Shown piece by piece: positions 16,099 to 24,447 of a stretch of 34,193 nt of DNA (within the stretch, counting starts at the first letter, position 1; each line of letters begins with the position of its first letter). This DNA is from Pseudomonadota bacterium (lineage in GTDB: Bacteria > Myxococcota_A > UBA796 > UBA9615). The notes below the pieces were generated by a model. It was not told where the DNA came from. It worked only from the letters and a program-made list of their open reading frames with translations, and did not search any database. The stretch lies in the NCBI GenBank assembly GCA_024229515.1, contig JAAESI010000230.1, forward strand, positions 1-34,193, given 5' to 3'. The position numbers and the translations under genes were made by a program.

Positions 16099-16336
16099 CG
16101 GGGTACCTCCGACGCGGAGGTTAAGGGAGCTGTGACGTCCCAAAGCCGTTGCCGTTCAGGCATTTGCAAGGATTTGCGGCTTCTTGAGGAGCCGCACAAT
16201 CTCCCGGCGATTCCATGGTGTCGGTTTACAATTTCCTGACGCGACTACCGACCTCGAGCCTCCCCCATGCGCGGCTGGGACGGAGACTCCTGCCAGCTGG
16301 CTTCCTGCAGCCCAATCTGCGCCGTAGGCTGACGGT
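16099..16336. other. Divergent intergenic region with a hairpin and a -10-like box
   Basis: 238 bases between the matrixin operon (minus) and the SecD-like gene (plus). It contains a near-perfect 8-bp hairpin at 16176-16195 (one G-T pair, loop TTGA) and TACAAT at 16227-16232 on the plus strand, a good -10 box but without a recognisable -35. No small gene or RNA is supported. Confidence 0.4.
16325..16330 (+). promoter_or_regulatory. -10-like box directly before the SecD-like start
   Basis: TAGGCT lies 6 nt before the GTG at 16337, and no Shine-Dalgarno is present. This fits a leaderless transcript, but the hexamer is weaker than the others of this type in the window. Confidence 0.3.
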
Positions 16337-17262
16337 GTGGGCACCGAGTCTCCCTCCAAGCGCGTGATCCTGCTCGGCTGCGCGGCGCTGCTTGCGTGCG
16401 CCGCGGGCGGCTTGGCGGTGGGGTTGGGGCTGTACGGGGCCACTCGCCCCCCGACCCTCGACCAGGTCGGAGGGCTCGAGATCATCGTTGAGGTCGACAC
16501 TTCCCGGCTTCCTCCCGCGGCTCAGTCCGAGGCGATCGCCGACACCGTCGAGATTCTGCGGAAGCGCCTCGACGGGTTCGGGGTTCGCGGCGGCCAGGTC
16601 ACGACTGAGGGCGGCGCGATCGTGGTCGCGGTCCCCGGTGGGCAGATTCCCGCGGATCGTGTCCGCGCCTACGTCGGCGACGGCGTGCAACTGGAGTTCC
16701 AGATGCTGTTCCGGGAAGCGGAGTGGCCCGACGCCCGCGTGCGGGTGCTGGTCGAGGACGCCCGGGCCCGAAGCGGTCGCGGGGAGGCCGCGACGGCCGA
16801 TGAGGTGCGGGCGGTCCTGGCCGCGGAGCTGCCCGCCGGGGCGATGATGATCTGGCGGGAGAGCTGGGAGGAGGCGGCTCAGACCTTCCATCTGGAGGAG
16901 GCCTACCTGGTGTCGGTGGCGACCCGAGCAGCGGCGCTCACATCGCCGATGCTCGGGTCGCCACCGACCAGTTCAACGCCCCGTACGTGCGGCTGGAGTT
17001 CGACGAGGAGGGGGGCCGGCGCTTCTGCGACCTGACCGGGCGCTCGGTCGGGTTGCGCATGGCGATTGTGCTGGACGGTCGAGTCAACAGCGCGCCCGTG
17101 ATCCAGGAGGCCATCTGCGGGGGAGTCGCATCGATCACGATGGGCGGCGCGGGGGCGTCGGGGAGCGTGGAGGCGGCCGACCTGGCGGTCATCCTGCGGG
17201 CCGGCGCGCTCCCGGCGCCCATCACCGTGCGGAGCCAGCGCGAGGTCGCGCCCGCACCGTAG
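16337..17262 (+). CDS. Orphan SecD-like ectodomain protein (frameshifted)
   Basis: The first frame (16337-17035) starts with a membrane anchor (VILLGCAALLACAAGGLAVG) and enters a SecD P1-like domain (SEAIADTVEILRKRLDGFGV). The second frame, -1, carries the rest: RLEFDEEGGRRFCDLTG, LDGRVNSAPVIQEAICGG and LAVILRAGALPAPITV, all typical SecD motifs. Adding one C to the ccc at 16923-16925 joins them as VATPSSGAHIADARV and gives 308 residues. SecD normally continues into six transmembrane helices shared with SecF; here the protein ends right after the LRAGALPAP motif at APAP, and no SecF follows. It is therefore a single-anchor periplasmic P1 module rather than a translocase motor. Its role is unknown. 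Confidence 0.78.
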
Positions 17263-17267
17263 AACGC

Positions 17268-17299
17268 CGAAGGGCCGCTCCTTGCGGAACGGCCCTTCG
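17268..17299. terminator. Strong hairpin between the SecD-like gene and tRNA-Leu
   Basis: CGAAGGGCCG (17268-17277) and CGGCCCTTCG (17290-17299) pair perfectly over 10 bp, and TCC/GGA can extend the pairing inside the loop. It lies 6 bases after the SecD-like stop and 5 bases after the tRNA 3' end. The U-tract is weak on both sides, but position and stability suggest a bidirectional terminator. Confidence 0.65.
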
Positions 17300-17303
17300 T
17301 CAA

Positions 17304-17390
<87 letters not shown>

Positions 17391-17404
17391 AGCGCGGACG
17401 TCGG

Positions 17405-17432
17405 AGTATACGAACGGATTTTCGAGGGTCAA
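17405..17432 (-). promoter_or_regulatory. Sigma-70 type promoter of tRNA-Leu
   Basis: On the minus strand TTGACC (17427-17432), 16 nt spacer, TATACT (17405-17410). The tRNA 5' end lies 14 bases downstream. It is the best canonical promoter in the window. Confidence 0.75.
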
Positions 17433-17447
17433 TCCGCCTCGTTCAAT

Positions 17448-19442
17448 TCACTTTCGGTCCAACTCCCAGACCGTCAGCGGACCGTGGGCGAATCGTCGGG
17501 TGGCGTAGCGGTTCAGGGCCTCGTCGGCGATGTGCAGCGGCTGGGTGAAGGCTTGCTTGAACTGGTCGTCCGACACCATCGGGTAGGCCCCGCGGAGGAA
17601 CAGTACGTCGCGGTGCACGATCCAGCGGACGTCGCGGTCGACCAGCTCGTGCTTGAGCCCTTCAGCCGATCCCGCTCGGTGGATCCGCAGCCGCAGCGGG
17701 GTGAAGTCCTCGGCGCCGATCCAGAGCAGGCGGTTGGGGAGGTCCCACGCGTGCCAACCCCAGAGCATCGCGATCGTCTCGTCCGGCTGGGTGTTCTCCC
17801 GGAGCCAGCGCAGCAGGCGGGCATCCGGGATCGCCTCCTCGGCTGCTTCCTCCAACGTCTGCTCGCCGCACGCGACCCCTGCCAGGTCGGCGTGCGCGGA
17901 CCACGGCGCGGCGGCTTCGGCGGTGGCCACGGCCCCCAGCAGGATCGCCCCCGCGACGGATGCGGGGTTCAGCGCGGGTTGCGGGATCAGCCGCATCATC
18001 TCGACGATCCCACCCGCCGTGAGGGCGGCCAGCAGAGGCCACAGGGGGAGCAGGTAGACCGCTCGCCGGAGGGGCCCCGCCCAGAGCACGAAGCCCAGCG
18101 CCGCCGCGATCGCGATCGTACGGGCCTCGGGGCGGCGGCGGAGCGCCAGGAACAGCCCGGGGAGCGCCACCAGCGGCCACGCGTTGAACCGGCCGAGGTA
18201 GAGGCGTCGGTCGAACTCGCGCCCCAGGGCGAACAGATCCCAGGGGGCCCGGGCGGCGGCTTCGAGGCCCCCGCCGGGTCCGTAGTTGGCCGTGAGGTTG
18301 AAGACGAACGCGGCCTCCAGCGCCGACGGCGCGTCCATCCCGAGGATGGGCCACAGCGGATGCCCGGCCGTGATCTGGTTCTTCACCAGCCAGGGGAGCG
18401 CGAACAGCAGCGGAATCACCGCGGCGGCGGCGAGGCGGGCGAGCGCGGGGCCGCGGCCGGCGACCGGCTTGAGCAGCAGCGGGATCGCCACCACGAGGTA
18501 CAGCGGTGCGAGGAACAGCGGCGCGGTGAACTTGATCGACAGCGCCCCTCCGCCGACGAGGGCGAGCGCCCACGGCCGACCCGCCGGCTTGCCCGGCTCG
18601 CGCGCCCAGTCCAGGGCAAGCCAGGCCGCGACCCCCACGAACGGGGCCAGGGTCAGGTCGGTGTTGAAGGTCGGGACCACCCGCAGGGCCGTCGCGGCGC
18701 CGCAGACGATCAGCAGGTAGGGTCCGCCGGCGAGTCGTCCGAACAGGCGCTGGGCGAGGCGTTCGCCCATGAGGATCCCGCCCAGCCCCATTAGGAACGC
18801 CAGCGGGCGCAGCGCGCCGATGCTGCCGATCGCGGCCCCGAGCGTGCCGAGGGCGTGCATCCCCTGCGCGAATCCCGTGGGGGCGTCCTCGGCGTCCGCC
18901 GGGAACGAGCCGTGGGTGAGGATGAACTCGACGAACCGCCGGTGGTACTGCCCCTCGTCCGCGGCTAGCAGCGGGCCTCCGATGGCCAGCAGGGCGGGGG
19001 CCAGGAGCGCCGCGGCAGCGATCCACCAGCCCGAGAAGGGGCGTCCGCGGTCTTCGGTGGCGGGGGGGCGATCGTCGGGGCCCGCGAACAGGGGGAGCAG
19101 ACCGCTGCCGACCACGATCCAGGCCGCCGGCACCGTCAGCAGGCCGACCGTTCCCAGCAGCACGGCGACGCTCTGCAGCAGCACGAGGCCGAGCGTGCAG
19201 TCCACGATCCCCCGCGCGATCCGGTCGGCCGCTCCGGCCGTCGGGAGCATCCACCGACGCATCGGTCGGCCCCAGGCCCAGGCGCTGCCGAGCACCGCGA
19301 TCGCGGCGAGCAGCCCCGGCCCCGTGGTGGTGATCCAGCCGGCCATCAGCCACAGCGGTCGCGCGCCCTGGCCGGCGAACATCGCGATGACGCCGAACCA
19401 TGCGAGGCACAACACGATCAGCCCGGCGCGTTGGCGGGTCAT
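17448..19442 (-). CDS. Polytopic GT-C-like membrane glycosyltransferase
   Basis: 664 residues with a dozen or more hydrophobic segments over the first 520 residues and a soluble C-terminal domain of about 140 residues. After the helix LLAPALLAIGGPL comes AADEGQYHRRFVEFI, with Asp162-Glu163 in the position of the acidic pair of GT-C enzymes (ArnT, PMT and relatives), which transfer sugars from polyprenyl-phosphate carriers outside the membrane. The C-terminal part (LLRWLRENTQPDETIAMLWG, ELVDRDVRWIVHRD) resembles the periplasmic tail seen in related mannosyltransferase-like proteins. The start ATG overlaps the upstream lipoprotein stop by ATGA. Donor and acceptor cannot be read from sequence. 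It could also be a non-catalytic member of the fold. Confidence 0.72.
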   Translation of the reverse strand: MTRQRAGLIVLCLAWFGVIAMFAGQGARPLWLMAGWITTTGPGLLAAIAVLGSAWAWGRPMRRWMLPTAGAADRIARGIVDCTLGLVLLQSVAVLLGTVGLLTVPAAWIVVGSGLLPLFAGPDDRPPATEDRGRPFSGWWIAAAALLAPALLAIGGPLLAADEGQYHRRFVEFILTHGSFPADAEDAPTGFAQGMHALGTLGAAIGSIGALRPLAFLMGLGGILMGERLAQRLFGRLAGGPYLLIVCGAATALRVVPTFNTDLTLAPFVGVAAWLALDWAREPGKPAGRPWALALVGGGALSIKFTAPLFLAPLYLVVAIPLLLKPVAGRGPALARLAAAAVIPLLFALPWLVKNQITAGHPLWPILGMDAPSALEAAFVFNLTANYGPGGGLEAAARAPWDLFALGREFDRRLYLGRFNAWPLVALPGLFLALRRRPEARTIAIAAALGFVLWAGPLRRAVYLLPLWPLLAALTAGGIVEMMRLIPQPALNPASVAGAILLGAVATAEAAAPWSAHADLAGVACGEQTLEEAAEEAIPDARLLRWLRENTQPDETIAMLWGWHAWDLPNRLLWIGAEDFTPLRLRIHRAGSAEGLKHELVDRDVRWIVHRDVLFLRGAYPMVSDDQFKQAFTQPLHIADEALNRYATRRFAHGPLTVWELDRK

Positions 19443-21289
19443 CGGGTCAGCTGCGGGGGGAGGAGGCGGATGGCGTCGATCAAGCCTCCCTCGGGGCCCG
19501 CCGTCCAGGTGAGGTCGACGATTCGTCGCGCGATGGGGGTGCGGGGGGCGGCCGGGAGCTCGGTCAGGCGCACCCAGCGTCCGGGGCCCTCGGGGGAAGC
19601 CTGCGGGGTGGCGCGGATGCCCGTCGTGTCGGGGCCGCCGACAGTGACCTCGATCGCCGCCCAGGGGCCGGGCAGATCGGAGATCCAGGCCTCCAGGGTG
19701 CCTCCGCCGGGGCCGGGATCGAATCGCAGCGTGCGCTCGCCTTCGGGCAGAAGCACGCCGGTGCTGCCGCCGTGTCCACCGGCGCGCTGCCGCGGGATCG
19801 ACCCCGAGGTGGCGCCGCCGTCCTCTTCGAAGAGCCTCAGCGCGGTGGACCAGCCGACCAGCCGGTCGGCTCCGTCGGCGGGCTGCTGCGCGGTGGTCGC
19901 CCGCCCCGCGGCGGCTCCCCGCAGCTGGGTCAGTCCCCCGGTGGGGAGCTCCGCGGTCAGTCCCGTGGGCAGGTGCACCGCGTGCAGGCCGGATCCCCGG
20001 CGGGCCGTCAGCAGCCAGTCATCCAGCGCGGCGGGGCGCCCCGGTGCGGCCTCGACGGGGCTGCGGATCCGGGCCCGCCCTTCCAGCGACAGCGCCTCCA
20101 GGCCGTCGGCGGTCAGCCACCACGCCCACGTCCCCGCGAAGCCCGGCTCGCGGGGGCGAAGGGTCGTGGCGAGCGTGGCGCTGCGGCGGCCCGCGGTGTC
20201 CTGGAGGCGGAGCCGTTCGTGACCGAGCCGGCCCTCGACGATGGCGACCCACCCGAATCCGACCGCGACCGGGCGCTCCACGTCGGCCGGACGAGCGGGG
20301 AGCTGCACCCGCGCCGGGGAGTCCCATGCGCCCACCTCGACGCGATCGGCACGCGCGAACGCCACCGTGATGCCGTCCGAGGCGGGGCGGCCGCGGACTG
20401 CCCGATCCCCGAGGAAGCGGGCGAAGGAGGTGCCGTCGTCCCGCCACCCGCCGAGGTACTCGCCCGCCACGACGATGCCTCCGTCGGGGCCTTCGACGAC
20501 GCTCGAGGCCCCCGCCGGGGGCGTGATGGGCTCCGGTTGGCTCCCGGGGCGTACCAGCGCGAGATCCTCGGCCCGGGTGCGGGATCGGAAGGTCGTCAGC
20601 CCGCCGTCGGCGCCGCACGCGACGTGGCCGGTGCCGATGCGCGCGGGGAAGGCGACGTCGTCGCAGCTGCGGGCCGCGGGCCAGGGCGCGAGATCGCCGG
20701 CTCCCAGCAGCCCGCCCGCCGTCGCCGTGGACCAGGGGGTGGTGGTCCCATCAGGAAGACGCGCGCGTAGGGACACCGTCTGGCCAGGGGTCATCGCTCC
20801 GTCGACCAGGGGGGGCACGACCTCGAGTTCGCCTCCAGCGGGGAGCCGGCCCACGAGCAACCGGTTCCAGGTCGCGGTCACCGGGATGCCTCCCGGTTCG
20901 CCCGCCATCGAGATCCGATCGAGCACCCGCTGCTCGGCCTGAAGCAGCTCGGCGCGCACCATCCAGGGGCCGTCGGGAACGAGGGTGGCGGTCAGGCCGT
21001 CGTCGGTGAGAACGCCGCCCTCGGCGGTCCAGCGCACGCGGGCGAGGCGGGGCATCGAGCCGGCCAGGAGCACCTCGAGGCGGACCGATCCGTCGTCGCC
21101 GACCTCGGTCAGGGGCGTACCCAGGAGGAAGCCGCGCGCCTCGCGCTCTTCGGGTGGATCCAGGGGGCGGGGCTCGGAGGATCGGGGGAGCCCAAGCCGA
21201 ACCTCCCGCGGCGTCAGATCGCGCAGCTCACCGGCGACGCACCCCGTGAGGGCGGCCCAGGCGAACAGGATCGGGAGGAGGCGCCCCAC
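19439..21289 (-). CDS. Large lipoprotein, probable beta-propeller
   Basis: 616 residues with lipobox LTGC. The N-terminal 200 residues hold Ig-like sandwich strands (VRLEVLLAGSMPRLARVRW). The middle, about residues 200-460, has repeats of the form hydrophobic strand, Gly-Asp turn, strand, including SVVEGPDGGIVVAGEYLGGW, VAFGWVAIVEGRL-like and WWLTADGLEAL segments, consistent with beta-propeller blades. The C-terminal domain (LEAWISDLPGPWAAIEVTVG) is another beta sandwich. GTG 21289 places the signal peptide correctly. The gene overlaps the GT-C-like gene by four bases and follows the PKD lipoprotein by 20. A binding or scaffold role next to the membrane glycosyltransferase is inference. Confidence 0.7.
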   Translation of the reverse strand: MGRLLPILFAWAALTGCVAGELRDLTPREVRLGLPRSSEPRPLDPPEEREARGFLLGTPLTEVGDDGSVRLEVLLAGSMPRLARVRWTAEGGVLTDDGLTATLVPDGPWMVRAELLQAEQRVLDRISMAGEPGGIPVTATWNRLLVGRLPAGGELEVVPPLVDGAMTPGQTVSLRARLPDGTTTPWSTATAGGLLGAGDLAPWPAARSCDDVAFPARIGTGHVACGADGGLTTFRSRTRAEDLALVRPGSQPEPITPPAGASSVVEGPDGGIVVAGEYLGGWRDDGTSFARFLGDRAVRGRPASDGITVAFARADRVEVGAWDSPARVQLPARPADVERPVAVGFGWVAIVEGRLGHERLRLQDTAGRRSATLATTLRPREPGFAGTWAWWLTADGLEALSLEGRARIRSPVEAAPGRPAALDDWLLTARRGSGLHAVHLPTGLTAELPTGGLTQLRGAAAGRATTAQQPADGADRLVGWSTALRLFEEDGGATSGSIPRQRAGGHGGSTGVLLPEGERTLRFDPGPGGGTLEAWISDLPGPWAAIEVTVGGPDTTGIRATPQASPEGPGRWVRLTELPAAPRTPIARRIVDLTWTAGPEGGLIDAIRLLPPQLTR

Positions 21290-21309
21290 GGGGGGAGCCT
21301 AGCGGAGGG

Positions 21310-22716
21310 TCAACCGCCGCAGTCGTAGACGACGGTGATCAGGCCGGTGGCGGTGTCGCCGACGCAGTCCGTGGCGGTGACCTGGACCTGGGCCTGGTAC
21401 GTGTTGACCGAGGTGGTGCAGGAGCCGGCGGGGCCGGGCATCGTCAGCTCGTTGATGAAGCCCTCTTCGACCGCGAGCGTGGTGTTGGCCGGGCCGGTGA
21501 CGATCTCCCACGTGATGTGGACGATGTCCTCGTCGGGGTCGGTCGTCTCGAGCGCGTCCAGGGGCACCGTCACCGCGCCGCAGTTGGGGCACGAGGTGCA
21601 GTTGCCGTAGGAGTCCATGGCGCAGCCGGGCGACGGGCTGGCGAAGTACGCGTCGGGGGAGACGTGCACCACCGGCGGCTCGTTCACGTCCGTCAGCTGG
21701 ACCGCGACCTCAAGGAACACCGGAGTGCTGTAGTCCTCACCGTCGTTGACCACGAGCTGGACCGTGTACTCGCCCTCGACGTCGGCGTAGAAGCGCGGCG
21801 TCTCGGACTGCGGGTCGTCGAACGAGCTCTGGCCCAGCGGCACGGCGCTGCCCGGCGGCACCACCAGCAGGTCCCAGTTGAAGAAGAGCGCGTCGTCCTC
21901 GGGGTCGGTCGAACCGCCGCCCGTCAGCACGATGAAGTCGCAGGAGGCGGCCGAGGTGATGTCGGCAGCCGCGGTGGGGCCCTGGTTCGTCGAGCCGGCG
22001 GCCACGAACGCGAAGTCCGGCTCCGACTCGGTGAGGCCGTTGTCGACCACCAGCGCGATGGCGTAGGTGCCCGGCGCGTCCGGCTCGAAGCAGACGCCCG
22101 ACTCCGCCGCGGTCAGGTCCGCGGTGGTCAGCAGGGAGCCCTCGGGGAGGGACACGATCGACCAGTTGAAGACGAGGTCGGCGCCGCCGGGATCGTGCGA
22201 GTTGCTGCCGTCGAGGCAGGCCTCGGTGCCTTCGAGTCCGGTCACGTTCGGACCCGCGTCGGCGACCGGCGGCTCCAGGGCCGAGTTGGCCTCGTAGACG
22301 ACGTAGTCGGTGTCGCTCTGGGTTCCGTTCGCGTCTTCGACCACGAGGGCGAAGATGTAGATGCCTTCGACGTCCAGGTTGACGGTCACGACGCCGGCGT
22401 TGCGGTCCTCGTTGGCGCTGAACGGGTTGGCCCCGATCTCACTCGCCTCGGGGGCGCTGTCCACCGACCAGATGAAGATGATCTCGTCGCCGTCGGGGTC
22501 GTACGAGCCCGTGCCGTCCAACGTCAGCGGCGCGCCGATGGCGGCCTCTCCGCCGGCGCCCGCGCGGGCCACCGGGGCGGTGTTGTTCAGCGCCGTGGAG
22601 ATGAGGTTCGTGTTGGGGGTCAGCGGCTCGGTGCACTGGGTCACCATCGGGGCGAGCACCAGGAGGGCGGCGCCGGCGAGGAAGCCCGGGGTCAGGGAGC
22701 GGAGGGAATGGTTCAT
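21310..22716 (-). CDS. PKD-repeat lipoprotein (second of a tandem pair)
   Basis: 468 residues with lipobox VTQC (Cys28). Three to four PKD-type immunoglobulin-like domains follow, each with the signature DG(T/S)xSxDPDGD-like turn and a closing IYIFALVVED or TVQLVVNDG strand. The last domain carries a Cys cluster (PGCAMDSYGNCTSCPNCGA) and ends with a Cys near the C-terminus (VVYDCGG). ATG 22716 has GGAG about 7 nt upstream and lies 14 bases after the stop of the paralogous gene. PKD domains are extracellular protein- or polysaccharide-binding spacers. It is probably displayed on the surface. Confidence 0.85.
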   Translation of the reverse strand: MNHSLRSLTPGFLAGAALLVLAPMVTQCTEPLTPNTNLISTALNNTAPVARAGAGGEAAIGAPLTLDGTGSYDPDGDEIIFIWSVDSAPEASEIGANPFSANEDRNAGVVTVNLDVEGIYIFALVVEDANGTQSDTDYVVYEANSALEPPVADAGPNVTGLEGTEACLDGSNSHDPGGADLVFNWSIVSLPEGSLLTTADLTAAESGVCFEPDAPGTYAIALVVDNGLTESEPDFAFVAAGSTNQGPTAAADITSAASCDFIVLTGGGSTDPEDDALFFNWDLLVVPPGSAVPLGQSSFDDPQSETPRFYADVEGEYTVQLVVNDGEDYSTPVFLEVAVQLTDVNEPPVVHVSPDAYFASPSPGCAMDSYGNCTSCPNCGAVTVPLDALETTDPDEDIVHITWEIVTGPANTTLAVEEGFINELTMPGPAGSCTTSVNTYQAQVQVTATDCVGDTATGLITVVYDCGG

Positions 22717-22730
22717 GCTGCGCTCCGTGC

Positions 22731-24230
22731 CTAGAAACCGTTGCAGATGTACGTGATGGTCAGCGTGTCGTCGTCCGCCGCGCGGCAGTCGAACACCGTC
22801 AGCGCCATGGTGACCGTCGCCGTCGAGGTGCCGCCGTAGCTGACCGACTGTTGGGGGAGGTCAACCTCGAGCGTGCTGGACTCGATGCCGAGGATCTCGG
22901 CCGCGCCGGACTGCAGGTCCCACTGGAAGTTGAGCGGGTCGCCGTCGGGGTCGTAGGAGCCGGTGCCATCCAGCACCACGCTGCGGGTGCCGCAGGGGTT
23001 GCAGCTGCCACCGCCGTAGGGGTCCGAGGAGCAGGCGGCGGACGCTTCGATGAGGACGTCCTCCCCGGCGAACGCTTCCGGCGCGCCATTGGGCAGGCTG
23101 GGCACCGCCTGAACCGCGACGTAGTCCGGCTCGGACTGCCCCTGGCCGTCATCGACCCGAAGCTCGAGGGTGTAGATGCCGGGCACGTCCCAGTTGAACG
23201 CCGGCGCCACCGTGTACTGCCCGTCCAGGAACGCGTCGCTGACGTCGCTGCCGTTGGGGACCGAGGTGAAGTGCCACTCGAAGTCCAGCACCGAGCCCTC
23301 GGGGTCGAACGACGCGGAGCCGTCGAGGTTGACCTCGGTGGGGGCGCAGGGGGTCAGGATCTGGGACTGGCCGGCGTCCGCCACGGGGGGCTGGTTGCCG
23401 TCGCTCGCCTGCACGGTCACGTAGTCCGGCAGCGAGGTGCACAGGCCGTCTTCGACCCGCAGCTGGAGGATGTAGGTGCCGGCCACGTCGGGGATGATCA
23501 CCGGGTGCTCGGTGCCCTGATAGAAGATGTCGCCGTCTTCCAGGAGCGAGTCGGACGGGGTCAGGCTCAGGTGCCAGGACCAGGTCAGCGTCTGACCTTC
23601 GGTCTCGTCGTCGTCATCGTCGCCTTCGCTGGTGACGTCCTCGTCGGTGCTGCCGGAGCCGTCCAGCGTCACCGGCACGCCCGTCTGGGCCACCAGATCC
23701 ACGCCGGCGTCGGCCGTCGGGCAGGAGTTGCCGCCACCGACCTGGATGACCATGTGGGTGAAGTCGGAGACGCGCTCGCCGTCGCTGACCTGCAGCGTGA
23801 TGCCGTACAGGCCCTGCACGTCGGGGATGAGTCGAACGATGGAGTTCTCGCCGGTGGGCGCCGAGGGCTCACCGCTGCCGGCGGAGTCGTCGTCGTCGCC
23901 GAGGGCGTCGGGGGCCTGGAGGCTCTCGTCCACGAGCAGGGAGTCGACGGGCTGGCTGTCGATGGACCAGAACCAGCTCAGCTCGAGGCCGAGTCCGTCG
24001 GTGCCATCGCCGAGGATCGAATCTTCGCCGGACAGGTCGATGGACTCACCGAACTGGATGTTCGGGACGTCCGTGCTGTGCAGCGTGATGACCGCGACCG
24101 GGTCCTCGGGAGCCACGAGCGTGACCGTGTTGGTCGGGCAGGCGACGAACGAGGTCGCGACTCCGATCATCCCCACCGCGGCCAGCGCGGTCCGCAAGGG
24201 GTGGGTTCGTCGGTCCTGGGATGCGCCCAT
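22731..24230 (-). CDS. PKD-repeat lipoprotein (first of a tandem pair)
   Basis: 499 residues with a signal peptide of usual length and lipobox FVAC (Cys31). Four PKD-type domains show repeated DGSGSTDED, DGSASFDPEGS and DGTGSYDPDGD turns, each closed by strands such as YTLELRVDDGQ. Two poly-Asp insertions interrupt the domains (GDDDDSAG; EGDDDDETE). The last domain has a Cys cluster (ACSSDPYGGGSCNPCG) and the ending YICNGF, matching the neighbouring paralogue in layout. ATG 24230 is chosen; a GTG 12 bases upstream is possible, with GAGAG before it. The first gene of the four-gene minus-strand block. Confidence 0.85.
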   Translation of the reverse strand: MGASQDRRTHPLRTALAAVGMIGVATSFVACPTNTVTLVAPEDPVAVITLHSTDVPNIQFGESIDLSGEDSILGDGTDGLGLELSWFWSIDSQPVDSLLVDESLQAPDALGDDDDSAGSGEPSAPTGENSIVRLIPDVQGLYGITLQVSDGERVSDFTHMVIQVGGGNSCPTADAGVDLVAQTGVPVTLDGSGSTDEDVTSEGDDDDDETEGQTLTWSWHLSLTPSDSLLEDGDIFYQGTEHPVIIPDVAGTYILQLRVEDGLCTSLPDYVTVQASDGNQPPVADAGQSQILTPCAPTEVNLDGSASFDPEGSVLDFEWHFTSVPNGSDVSDAFLDGQYTVAPAFNWDVPGIYTLELRVDDGQGQSEPDYVAVQAVPSLPNGAPEAFAGEDVLIEASAACSSDPYGGGSCNPCGTRSVVLDGTGSYDPDGDPLNFQWDLQSGAAEILGIESSTLEVDLPQQSVSYGGTSTATVTMALTVFDCRAADDDTLTITYICNGF

Positions 24231-24447
24231 GGGTCGGTTCACTCTCTCGCGTGGGCGTCCCCGCGCGCGCGTGGTTACAATGGCTTTTCGCTGCGTGCTG
24301 TCTAACACAGGCTCGCAGCTTCCAGCAACGGTCCCGGCTCTGCGTCTTTCGAATCGCGCATGCGTTACGGAGCCTTGCCTTCTCGCCTGGGATGGCCACA
24401 ATACCGGCGCTCCGGGGGTGCCCTCCCGGGCACGTGGAGACCCCACC
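24231..24447. other. Divergent intergenic region (PKD block / HEAT gene)
   Basis: 217 bases. TACAAT at 24276-24281 (plus strand) is a good -10 box facing the HEAT gene, though no -35 is recognised. An alternating CG run at 24262-24270 and several CG-rich short palindromes are present. No small gene or RNA is supported. Confidence 0.35.

Noticed and set aside
17484..22734. Several plus-strand open frames of 400 codons or more opposite the GT-C and lipoprotein genes
   Set aside because: Low-complexity Arg/Gly/Ala/Pro composition and no motifs; the opposite strand encodes helices, lipoboxes and PKD domains.
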